From contig JAHLJT010000631.1 of the NCBI GenBank assembly GCA_031308135.1, forward strand, positions 34,333,522 to 34,397,521: a stretch of 64,000 nt of DNA. Direction: 5' to 3'. Below the pieces are notes generated by a model. The model was not told where the DNA came from and searched no databases. It saw only the letters and a list, made by a program, of their open reading frames with translations. This document shows, piece after piece, positions 47,081 to 58,420 of the stretch; positions within the stretch are counted from its first letter, which is position 1; each line of letters starts with the position of its first letter. The DNA comes from Acheta domesticus (taxonomy: Eukaryota > Arthropoda > Insecta > Orthoptera > Gryllidae). The translations under genes were made by a program, and so were the position numbers.

Positions 47081-48539
47081 AGTACTTTTTGTAATACTAC
47101 AAATGAATACTAAGGTAAGAAATTTACTTTACTTTGAATTTTCCGCGTTTTAATACAGTTGAGCCCCCCCCCACACACACACACACAGAAACAATCCACG
47201 AGCCGCTACTGCCGCAAGTATTCTTATTGGGATAGTATACAAATGTTCAAAGATTTTGCGTACTACCTCAAGATCTAGGGTGTGCCTTTCTTTCTAAAAG
47301 TTTCCCACTAACCTATTCGTACTTCATGTATGACCCGTGAGAAAAATATTTCATTTGAACATAAATTACTTTTAGAAAGAATTTAATTTTGTACTTCTTA
47401 TTACTGTTTCAATGTTAACAAAATTTCTACTCAATTACATGTCCTTAATTGCCAAAATTAATTCAAAATGTTTACCTAAATTACCTTTCTTATATTCGAA
47501 TTCAAATTTTTAACTACTTCAACTACTAACTACTACTACTAACATCTTTCACTATTTCTTCAAAAATCTTCCTTGAATATACTATAATACAAGATTTCTA
47601 TTAGTTTACCGTGAAACTCAGACTTCTTTACATAGAATCAATACTCTGTTCTACTAATCTTCACAAACGAATTTACACATTTGTTCGTACTAGTAAATGT
47701 CACATGGTTAAATTGTATTGTAGTTCAGTTCCTTCCTATTTCTTTCCGTGAATTTGTAGAAATGGCGTCGACCTTACCTACGGACGGATGGTTACGTTAT
47801 ATTAGCGCTTCCCCTCAATGCGCTCGTGTTCTCGTACAGGAGAGAGCTGGTCAGCCAGTTCAGGAATTCAACTCTACTGCTTTGAAATCATGCAACGGCT
47901 GGACTACAGACAGGGTTTCTCGTACTCTAAATGTACGTAAATAGACTCAAATTTATTCCGGCGATAGAAACACCAAAAGCTGAAAACTAATTACCCGCTT
48001 GTTAGGATCGTAATTTATCTACGCTATTGTCATTAATTTTTCCCTGAAACGTGAATTTACATGTACGAAGAATTTACTTTGATGTCCGTCGTTAGTTTAA
48101 TGCCCCCGTTAATGACGTTAATGTCCCATATTGATCGCCCTACAGAATGAATAATTTCTTCTCTGGTATTGTACCGCTTTTTTGGCAGTGGTTTTTCATT
48201 CTGCTGAAGAGATCACAATATCATTACTTTTTATCCAACTTTTATAGAATTATTTACCTCGTTTGGAGCTTTTCAAATCCTCCAACCTTCGTGGCACCTC
48301 CAAATCCATTACTGTAACCTTACCTCCATTACCGTAAAGAACGTTGTTTTCTTTCATTACTAGCATAAAATCACAAGGATTTACAAGTTTATGCTATATA
48401 TTTCGATACACAATATTTACGTGATGGGTCATGATGGGTCAGATCGATCCATGGTGGGTTCCATGATGGGTCCATGATGGGTCAGATCGATCGAGAAATA
48501 TTTATTTTTGAAAAACACGTTGTTTTATTTTTTCGTTAT
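47081..48539. other. Unassigned region with short repeats
   Basis: A short (ca)n lies near 47170-47187. A small tandem array of catgatgggtcagatcgatc-type units lies at about 48421-48495. The 87-codon frame at 47681-47944 has no recognised motif. Confidence 0.45.
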
Positions 48540-48780
48540 TAAAGAACTACAGGTTGTGGATTCTGACTACGATTGGTATTAGAGAAAGTAATTTCCAATA
48601 TAGGAGCAAGAAAAATCCTCTTTCATGTTAGTAAGCCTAAAAACGATTTTTTCTGTCGCATTTTTCGACAGCATTATATTACCTCAATTCTCAGCCGTAG
48701 CATTGCATTGCTTTCTCTATACTACGTACATTACTCCGCATATACGTACAAGAGTAAGTAAAAATTGTACAACTGGTACT
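48540..48780 (-). repeat. Dispersed repeat family A, inverted hairpin-end fragment
   Basis: Contains 'ctttctctatactacgtaca' and 'gcatatacgtacaagagtaa' on the plus strand, the inverse of the hairpin that opens the copies at 3869 and 36054. Confidence 0.55.
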
Positions 48781-49763
48781 AAAGTGTTTAAGTTATCTAG
48801 TAAAGTTAGTATAATGTTCCCAGAATGACTGTAAATCACAACTTTAGAGGTCAGTATGAACATTATTTATACTCTAGGTAAATGTGACTTCCCATTTCAT
48901 TTAATAAAGTAGAAATACTTGAGTTGTATTAGGTAGCGAAGCGAGTTATGAGATGATGTACCTGAATTTGGCATCAAATGCGTTGGAAATGTGTGTTGGG
49001 ATAAACCAATAATATTTTAGGTTGATCACAGAGGCCGGCAGTCGAAGCCTCACCGTTGGCTAAATAGAAAATACGCGACCGAAGGCGATCAAATTGACCT
49101 CAGCAAATCGCCAATTGGTTTACGAATTGCGAACTTTACAGCCAACTGCCACACGTATTCCACTTATGTATGCTTGATCAAAAAGATACTCGGACTAGCG
49201 TAGCTTTGCGCCCCGGTTGGTTTGAGGCCGTTACTGTGTGCGTTATCGACGAGGTGCTCGTGTCTAAATTGCAAATTTATTTATTTATTTATTTATTTAG
49301 TCAAAAAACAGTAAAAACTGTATATGACGTGTGGGGAAAGAAATTTATCTGCGCACATTTTCTTGAGGGCCAGAATTTTATTTAAAAAAAACAAAAAAAA
49401 AACGAAAAAATTAATTTAGAAAATAATTATTTTAGAAAAATAAAGATATTTGAAAAATGTTTTTTCCCGAGTTATAGAAAATCAATTTCAACTACAAGCA
49501 AAAGGAGTGCTCAACAAAACGTGCGCACAGTGAAGCTACATTTACGTCCAGAAGCAAAACAAGGGGCCATCTCAGCATTTGCTCTATGGATCAGGGAAAC
49601 TGAAAACCTGAAAATTTGCGAGGGATTTACCAACTGTTCTGTTGAATCTTACTCAGCCACTCTTTCGAATTCCACCGTGTCGCTAACGTCTTTCGTAGAA
49701 ACGTATAACAATTATCACACGATTGTGCAACCGAACATTCAGGCTTCTTTCACTACAATTTTG
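48781..49763. other. Unassigned spacer
   Basis: A (attt)n tract occurs at about 49278-49299 and A-rich sequence near 49385-49440. No gene. Confidence 0.45.
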
Positions 49764-50118
49764 ATTCGATGGTGTGACGGTTAGCGTGCCGGACTGTCAT
49801 ACCCATGTTCGCGGGTTCAAACCCGATCGAAGCCGTGGATTTTTATGGGCGAAAAAATCCTTCGTACGCCTTCCGCGGAGGGGAAGTAAAGCCGGCTGGC
49901 CCATGTTAGTAGATTTACTTGCATGTAAAAGATCCTCAAGCCTAAATGACGCCTCTGAGCTAAATTCAAATCGCCTGTTTCGTCGCCCGAGATAATACCT
50001 TCTTTCTCCGCTAGGTGAAAGGAGCGTAGCGAAATTTGCGTGGTCAGACGGAAGAGCAGGCCTCATGGCCTGAGTCTCGCCACGTAAAATAAGGCAATTC
50101 AATTCAATTCAATTCAAT
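49764..50118 (+). mobile_element. tRNA-derived SINE
   Basis: The 5' head resembles a tRNA, with an A-box-like ggtgtgacggttagcgtgcc and the B-box-like gcgggttcaaacccg spaced as in RNA polymerase III promoters. A unique body of about 230 bp follows. The 3' tail (from 50039) has the hairpin caggcc-tcat-ggcctg and 'agtctcgccac', then about five units of aattc as the terminal repeat. The tail matches the LINE end at 30918-30962. It does not encode protein; open frames crossing it are incidental. Confidence 0.85.
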
Positions 50119-50764
50119 CGCGAAATACGAGTTACGAGAAAGTAGGAAATAAACGAATGATGATGTTCAGAAATTGTGCCAACCCTTCAGTTAAATTAAT
50201 TGAATGCTATTTCATTGAATTTTATTCTCTATACGGTTCATTTGATTCTAAAGGAAATGGAAAAAATACCGGGAACAATAACGTATTCTTTAAATTTAAA
50301 TTAGTTTAATATAATTCATTTTGTATGCGAGGGATTGTGATTATGAACCCTCTCCCCGCCCACCACTGATCATTTCAATGGAAATACATATTAGTGGATT
50401 TATTTAAAAAATATTTCATTTGAATGCACAAGCGAACAATGAAATTCTGAAAAACCAAATAATGAATGAGAATTATTCTTAGCAGAAACCTGCTTTACTT
50501 CATTGATTTTTGCGCTTACTCCGAAAATATTAAAATAATTTGCCTAAAAGTAAAATTGCAAATGTGATAGAAAAATATATTGTTGGGTTCTAATTTCAAT
50601 GAATGCTACTTCCAATTTTGAGAAATACATCTTTAGCTAAATGCGGTTCGTCCAAATATGGAGTTTGTCCGAATATAACGAACTCATCCGTCATGACGTG
50701 ACTTACTTTTATATCTGTATCTAAAGGCTTTCTGGATTTCTTCAAGCACACACATCTACAAACT
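50119..50764. other. Unassigned AT-rich spacer
   Basis: No recognised feature. Confidence 0.4.
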
Positions 50765-51610
50765 CTTAGTTCAACTCGCAACCCATATCTGAGAGAACTT
50801 GTTCTTGTTTTGGTAATTTGGCAACCGCGTCTCTTTGACACCTTTCAAGACAGCCGTGCCTGGCATGTCGAGGCAGCAGAGGAGGAGACAACCCTCGGGT
50901 CATAAACTGCAGCAACTTTCCTGTTTCTGTGTTTTTCCCATTCGGCGGAAAGGTACTTGGCTCACACGCCGAAATCTTTTCGCGCTGCACAAAGTGGATG
51001 GGGTGGGGTGGTCTGAGGCATACGAGCGTGGAAACGGAAACGTGGAAAATATATGGAGGGAAGTTATGACTTATTTATTTATTACCAGCAACTAAAAAAT
51101 AATTATTATTTAAGTAGAGCCAGCTCAAGGGAAATCAGAAAGATATCTCCTGAAACATTACTGCCAAGCTCTTAATTCTTTATAATAATAATATATTATT
51201 ATTACTATGAAATCTGAATATTAAGCAAATAAGAAAATATCAACTAAAATAATTAAAATTACTAATAAAATATAAATTAGTAGTAAATTAATAATTATTA
51301 AATATAATTAATAAAAATTAATAAAGTGTATTTTTCTTAAAATGGAAAAAACTGGTCTTCGAGTAAATGCTCAAAGTAACCACCATTTATCTAGAGATTG
51401 ACATTTACTATTTTCAGTATTGAAGAGTAACGAGGACAGAATACGTACTTTCTCTTTCTTCCAACTAAAATTAGACACATTCAGCTCGCAATCTGAGAGC
51501 ACGCGGCCGGGGGTCGCTGAAAGTGAAAGGGATGCCGAAGATATTTCACGCGTTACCAAATTGCCAAAACAAGAGGTGGTGTTTCTAGACATGGGTTGCG
51601 AGATACGATA
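50765..51610. repeat. Inverted repeat pair around an AT-rich core
   Basis: 'ctcgcaacccatatct' then 'cttgttttggtaatttggca' (50773-50826) recurs inverted at about 51550-51605 as 'gccaaaacaag' and 'agacatgggttgcgag'. Arms are about 55-90 bp at moderate identity, with about 650 bp of AT-rich sequence between them. Possibly a MITE or the ends of a longer element. Confidence 0.5.
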
Positions 51611-54600
51611 AAGACTCTGTATTACCAGTATTCTTTTCCTCGAAGTATTTTTAAGTTGTGTTTACAATACTGCGATGTATCGTATGACCCATCGCACATC
51701 GCCACCCCAGCGTCACGCCGCATTATCAGAAGTTCGGGCGAATGACAGGGCCTCCCGCCTTGCCTAATTCGTTCCGCCCAGCTGCGTACAAGGTTTCCAG
51801 GGAATCCCGAACTCAGAACAATAAATTTAACCCTTTTTTTTTGTCTTCAACAAATGATAGACTTCTGGAACAACCGTATTAGGAACACGTGCGCCTGCAC
51901 GCAGTACCATAATCCCTAAGGCCTAATAAAAACACAACTGTCACAGCAGGGTAGCCCCGCGTGCGTTTCACCGATCGTGATAATGCCACCCAATGAGAAG
52001 CCAGGAGGCGAAGGTCGCGACATGGCGATGCCCATCCTACCCAATCATGTAACCAAGAGAATAGAAGATTCTGGAATCTTGAAACTCATGCGCGGTGCAA
52101 AAGGGAGGGGGGAACGAGGCCGTGTGAGGGGAGAACGCTCGAGAAGAGGGCATTAGCAGAAAAATTAGTAGAGAGCAGTCGAGCATTTTTATTAGGAAAA
52201 TCACGGGAGAGAGCAGTGGCGGGAGAGAGTAGCAGTAGTTCGTGAGAGACGAACATTGTTCCGATTGCTACGAGATCCGCCCAGCCTTCACTCAGCAGCG
52301 GAAATTATTCCGCATGCCAGGCTGGGACTAAAGGGATCCACACCCTCTAATCAATTACAAGGGCGCATAGCCAGACTTTTGGCTTTCAACATTCCATGCG
52401 GTCCAGGCGACGTTTGACGACCTGAGACGCGCGCCAGCTTCCAGTCATCGCTTCGCGGATGCTCATCGCGGATTTCTCGCGCGCCGAAGCATCCATCCCC
52501 GGGGCCACTGTGACTGTCAGGCACGCATTCCAACAACGCTCCAGCGAACCCGCGAGGGTTCGGCCGCGACAGCCAATTGGTAGGCGAGCAATCCAGTTCG
52601 CGGTGACGTAACTGCAACCTCATCACCATTATGTAAGTGTTCACCGTCATCATTTATCAATAGCCTATGAAAACCGCCAAGAACTGTATCTTGTTCTCGC
52701 AAAAACCGATTTTTTTATTAATAAATGTGTCCCCGCCCTTTTGCCGGGTAACAAATTTAAAATCTAAAAGAAGTGTATTATTACTACCATCAGCAAAAGC
52801 AAATGCAATCCTTCGACCCAGGGCACTCACCCCTGAGATGCTCGACGCCGGCGAATGGATAGCAGGTAAGTGTGCATGCGCTTGGCGCCCTTCAAACAAA
52901 TTCAGCGTGTGCTCTCTGCTGTCCGGGAACGACCGTCGCACCTTCAGCGTGACGCACAGTGTGTAATTTTGACGATCTAGGAGGAAAAAATTAATAACTC
53001 TCTTTGAAATTAATTTCTCGTACTTTATGGAGGTCTGTTGTGTAAATAATGTCCAAATAAACAAATCTGCTCATAAAACTTTAATTTTTACAAAATATTT
53101 TGTAAAATATTTAGGAAATTTGAATACTTTCATTAGCCCTCATGACAGTATACGTTTTTCAAACGCTGAATTTGTTTAACTCTATTGGACATAATATTTG
53201 AATTTTACAAAACATACTGCGCAAGAAAAATGAAATGAAAGTATACGAAAATAAAAAGCCGAAAATGAAAAAAAAGGAAAATAAAGTGAGAGCAATGTAC
53301 AACAATTATTTACAAATTAGTTTCAAACACTACCCGCGTATTCTTCTGATGGTGATTCTTCTAAATATGCCGTCTCTTTTTGCCTGATTCCTTCATTCTA
53401 ATAACACGAAAAGTTCATGTTTCACTTTTTTGGGTGCAGTTATAGTTTTGGCGCTTATGCTCGACTTGAATGGATCTGACCTAATAAGCAGCCGGTGGAG
53501 CAAATTCATATTTGCGTTTGCTCTTGACGTTTTTCTAATTCTTTTTCGCCAGTTTCTCTTTATTTACTTCTAATCTCACTTGCCATGTTCGTATTTCTGA
53601 ACGATAAGAAATGTGCAAAAAACACTCAAAATAATTTTTTTGTTGGCGTATGTGTACATACTTGAGGGTTGAAATATTGATATCCATCATCAATGCAAGT
53701 GACAATGATGCAGGCTTTTGAAGAATGGATCTTCTAGCTTTGTTAATTGTAATTCTCCTATTGGAAGAAGCTTCACAGAGCTCATTATCTATAGCTGCCA
53801 CATATTTTTTTGTCATACTTCCATGGTTTGATTTCAATAGCTATGGATAACTTTTCTGAGCTAGTAGTGTCTACAAAAGGTTTCAATTGTATGGTTTTAG
53901 CTTTAATCCTTCAGTACCTGAAAGACTCATTAGGTCTTCTAGCTCTATTAATTTTTACATTTATTTGTGATGGACGTGGGACTGCCTTTAACATTTACTC
54001 AGGAAGGGTAAGAGTTTCTTGTAGCCAGGACGAATTACATTTCAAGAATGACTCTTTACTTCTTACGGAGTTTTGCAATCCGGTTTCAACTTTTTGACAA
54101 ATACATCTAACGTAAGACTTAATTTTGTCCAAAAATGCTTTGTGATGTTCTATAATTACTAATTCACGTAAGAAAACATTTAGTACAGCTTCAGATCTCT
54201 TATCAATTGAATTTGTTACTCATATATCAAATAACAACCTGCGAGTAAGTTGAAGACCCTTTCTTTAAAAATTAATATATAATTCAGATAAGCAGGTATA
54301 AGCAGCTAGTCTTTTCACGATTAAGAACCCAAAAGTACTAGTTTTAAAATGTATATGGCCCGAAAGGTGTATAATGGTGTATAATACACTAAAACTCTAA
54401 TTGAATTTAGAGAACGTGTAATACATTCAATATAAATCGCTCACCTTTTCCCTAACGTTTTTAGGCACATCAAAAATAAATACTTAAATTTTATCCACAT
54501 AAAAATAATCGTAAAAGCATGTAGATTACTAATAGTAAACCCACAAATCACACAATGAGACGAGTAGTGTATTCCTACCAAGAGAACTTTACGGAATGAA

Positions 54601-55809
54601 AAGGGCCATTCGGAGCTGAGCGCTGGCGGAGCGGCGATGGACGTCTTTGGACATGCACTATGGGGTCCATGTGACCTTCAAGAGAAAACTAACAACGTTT
54701 CCACATAGTTCAGACATACTACTACACAGAAATATAACAATTTTGCTATTTCAATTCAGTCGAAAATTGAATTTTTTCCAGCTAGTTGGCCAAAATTACA
54801 CACTATGCGGCGCTTCCAACCCTGTGATGTGACCCCCCCCCCCCGGTTTCATTTCAAAAATCGGCACCCGACGTGGGTGGTTGCATTACAATACCGACGT
54901 ACAATTTTTCTACTCTTTCCTATCCTTTGTATTGCATTTGGTGGCATTGAGTTTCTCAAAACACCTCTCTGCAATATTTTCATTAGTCATTAAAAATTCA
55001 GCGTCAGCGTAATGCAAATTGCGCCCCGCCCTTCCAAAAGCAAAGATCAAAGTGCGTCCATGAAACGGCGATCCAATCTCGCTAGTTCCTGTTGTCGACT
55101 GTCAGTTGTCGGAATCCCTGCATATTTAATTAGCTCAAGGATATATGAATGAATGGTATTTAGAGTTCTTATGATTCACTCATGCAATGCGAAATTCATA
55201 AATTTCGTCGGAAAGAAAGACGTACTCTGCATTTCAAACGCACGTTCAAAAAATGTCCCGTGAACGTAGAACTTTACGTACTTATCTCTTTTCCGAATAA
55301 ATTAAGAATGGAGCTAAGTTAAGTGGAGCTATTTGTTAAAATCTTCAGAGAATTATGCAGCTGAATAATTGGCAAACCACTGCGCTTTATTTAAAGCATC
55401 TTGCTGTTATCCGATTTTGAAAAAAATAATTGCAGACTACTTAAACCTGCAGAAACCTGCAGGTCAGATTGCCTGCAGAAACCTTTGAACCATTTTCTCC
55501 AAGTAATATTTGTAACTTAGGGGACTGTTGTGTCTTAGATGCACTCTGAAGTGATAAGTTTTAAAAGCAAAGGTGTAATTACAAAAGAGTGCAAATCCAA
55601 CACAATTGCAAATTACTACTGCTGTGAAATAAATATATCATTGGCATACCAGTCCAAAAGTTGTGTTGTGGAATCAGTCGAGTTAGTTCTGATAAATTTG
55701 ATATTCAGTATCTTCTATTCTGTAGGAGATAAACCGGTTTTCTTTTACACATACTTTAATATGTAATATTGCTTTATATATGAAGCGTCGTGAGGTTGTG
55801 TCAATAAAA
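51611..55809. other. Long unassigned region
   Basis: Mixed composition: GC-rich and purine-rich at 51680-52600, then AT-rich. The longest frames (52657-53064 minus, 53810-54097 plus, 53535-53837 minus) show no recognised domain. A C-run occurs near 54832-54844. Confidence 0.4.
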
Positions 55810-56580
55810 AGTGTGCTTTTTACTTTCTCACCTTACGAATTATTCGTAAGAAGAAAAATCGTGCTCCGGAAAACATAATTTTCCCTAGAAAAACTTGAAC
55901 TTGACTAGAAAACTTGACTAGAAAAACTCTGGTAACGAAAAAGTGGATAAATCCCGTTCTGGAATCCTGGAATTTGAAACCGATATTTTAATTTTGGGGA
56001 GTTCTTTGCATGAAGCCCCTCGGACATTTTCAAAATATTTGAAAGAAATGGCCCCAAATGTTTTCATTAAATTTAGTTTTTGAATTGTCCGAACGATGTT
56101 TAAGAGAATGATGCAGGTATCATTTTCGTTGAAATCCCCTATTTTTCGAAAATTGCAAAAAACGATTTCAAAACTACAAAATTGAAGATATAGATGTTGT
56201 CCTCAGAAAGTCTGTTGTATAAAATTAGCTCTTTAAATAATGCCATGTAGAATTGTTTTAAAAAACGAGTAGTGTTGTCGTAATTTGCGCTTGAAATTAA
56301 CAAAAATTTTGTTTCTCAAAAACTTCTCCAGTTTTTTCTTTAAATTTTCTCACATATGTAATAAGGGACCGTGAAAACTATAACGCTAGTCCCATTTTCG
56401 GGTATAGCTCGCTTTTTTTCAAAATTGCATAAAAGCCATTTCAAAACTGCTAAGTTGAATATAGAGATTTTTGCCTCAGACAGTCTGTTTTACGAAATTA
56501 GCTCTTTGAAAAAAGGTTGTGTACATTTTTTTGTAAAAGTTAGTAGTTTTCGCGTAATTTCTGTTTGAAATTAATGAAAT
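55810..56580 (+). repeat. Dispersed repeat family A, partial diverged copy
   Basis: It opens with 'ttttactttctcaccttacgaattattcgtaag', here in two pieces: a hairpin formed by cttacgaa and ttcgtaag, then 'atcgtgctccggaaaac' as in the foldback-arm copy near 10510. It continues with 'gcatgaagcccctcggacat' and two diverged repeats around 'aaaattagctcttt' (56222 and 56497). Confidence 0.55.
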
Positions 56581-57379
56581 ATAATGGGCGTCCCGTCGAA
56601 CGTAACGATAACATTGTAATAGTGCGAGAAAGTATAATGTATAATGAAACTAAATTTACCATGCCAAAAGACAAAAGAAGAAACAAACTAATTATGCAAT
56701 GGGGTATTATGCAATCCATTAAATAGTCCAAATATCGTCAGTGTTAAAAAACAGGCTTTTTATTTACCTACCCTCACAACTCTCCACATACATTCTAATA
56801 TGAGGACTCTTTCTAGAACGCGCAAGACTTGGAGACGTTTCACCGGAGAGTGTTTGGGATATGGGTACACTTGAGATAGAACGGCTAATTTCTGGTAGAC
56901 TTTCGGATATTAAAAAGCAAGATATCCTTTAATAATAGTAATAATAATAATAATTATAATATAAATATTTAACTAACGTTAATATTGAAGCTAAGTTATT
57001 TGTTCATTTATATGGGTTACATAAACGTTTGATTCCCACATTATTTTCTCCTATCATTCAAATTTAATCCATATTTTCCTCCTTATTGTAAATACTTAAT
57101 CCACATTTATGTACATATTTTGGTACACGTTATTCCTTACAAATCCAAGTCTTGGTGATGAGTAAAAATGTAATTTTCAATTGCCAGATTTGCAACACTT
57201 TTACATATGATGTAAACACAATTATCAGTTTTTAAAATTCTACGTTGAACTGTAGAAAATGTGACAAAGCAGAAAGTGAAAACTAGGTGTGGCGTATAAC
57301 ATTTTGTGTGAAAGTAAAATATATTTCTACCAGTGACGCTTAGCTACGAAAATGAACAATGCAAATAGAATGGTTGATT
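56581..57379. other. Unassigned AT-rich left flank of the Polinton-like block
   Basis: AT-rich, with a short (taa)n tract near 56935-56955. No inverted terminal repeat pairing with the right flank was found. Confidence 0.4.
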
Positions 57380-57620
57380 AATTGATTCGTGTTTCCGGGC
57401 GTGTCAACTACTCAGGTCATTAGTCCCGTAAGTGTAGTGCGTGTTTTTTCTCGTGAGCTGGCGATGATCTTTTCCCCGCTGGATGGCGAGATCTGGCGCC
57501 GATCTACCGTCGACTACCGGGGTTTTCCCCTCAACCAGGTATTTCCCACCAGCGGGGCACCGCCCCAGCCGGGACAAACTGTAAGCTCCCGACCGGTCTC
57601 CCGGCATGTGTGGTAGTGTA

Positions 57621-57660
57621 GTGCATATTAGTGTATATTAGTGCATATTAGTGTATATAG
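57621..57660 (+). promoter_or_regulatory. Four 10-bp repeats with a TATA-like end
   Basis: Four consecutive decamers alternate gtgcatatta and gtgtatatta, the last ending in tatatag. They lie about 55 bp upstream of the ATG at 57713. This spacing suits a promoter for the ATPase gene, but that role is inferred only from position. Confidence 0.4.
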
Positions 57661-57712
57661 TTGATGCGCTGAGCCATCTCTCCCCGTCAAATAGAATAGT
57701 GAAAAAGCGTTT

Positions 57713-58378
57713 ATGAAGATCGAGGCATTTTCAGTGTAGAGTATTTCAGACGCGGAGGGACGTCACGGTCCGCTCCTTCCAGACAGTGTGCGCGCTCTCA
57801 TTATAGGCCCTTCCGGGTGCGGTAAAACATTAACGACCTTCACACTCCTCACCACGCCCAATGGTCTCAAATTTGAACACATCTACCTGTACGCGAAGAC
57901 CGCCGATCAACCGATCTACAAATTTCTACATACCGTGTGCGAAGGAGGGGACGCCGGCGCCAAGCTACACGTCTACACCGATCACGACAGTGTTGTCTCG
58001 CCGGACGACGCAAAACCCAACAGTGTCTTCGTCTTCGATGACGTCGCCACTGAGCGCCAGGATTGCATTCGAGCCTACTTTGCTGCGGGGCGTCACAAAC
58101 ATCACGATGTACTCTATCTGTGTCAAACGTACACTAAGGTCCCGAAACAACTGGTCCGCGACAACGCAAATTTTATAATTGCCTTCCGTCAGGACGATAC
58201 TAATTTGGAGCATATTTACAAAGAACATGTTGGTACGGATTTTCCATCCTTTGGTGCCTTTAAGACTATGTGCGAAGAAGTGTGGCGCGAGCCCTTTTCC
58301 TTTCTCGTCATTGACAAGACACGTGGCTTCGACAAGGGTCGCTACCGTTCCGGTTTCGATCGCTTTTTCGCCCCTTAA
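57713..58378 (+). pseudogene. FtsK/HerA-like DNA-packaging ATPase, in-frame TAG near start
   Basis: From the first Met (57713) the frame is open for eight codons, has TAG at 57737-57739, then runs open to 58378. Downstream of the stop the protein has the Walker A motif GPSGCGKT (57806-57829), a Walker B-like VFVFDDV, and a segment CQTYTKVPKQLVRDN typical of A32/FtsK-type packaging ATPases of Polintons and adintoviruses. It would drive DNA into capsids. The roughly 17 codons between the TAG and the GTG at 57788 still look like family sequence, so the break seems to be a point nonsense change rather than an upstream boundary. A different start or splicing could also explain it. All catalytic motifs are otherwise intact. 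Confidence 0.8.
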
Positions 58379-58420
58379 ATATTACGAGCAACCTGTCTTT
58401 TACTCCAGTCGGCACGCGCA

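Noticed and set aside
49764..49835. A true tRNA gene
   Set aside because: The tRNA-like head continues into a SINE body and tail, and the cloverleaf is imperfect.
49797..50102. Minus-strand frame of 101 codons
   Set aside because: It lies across the SINE, an RNA polymerase III-type element, and has no protein features.
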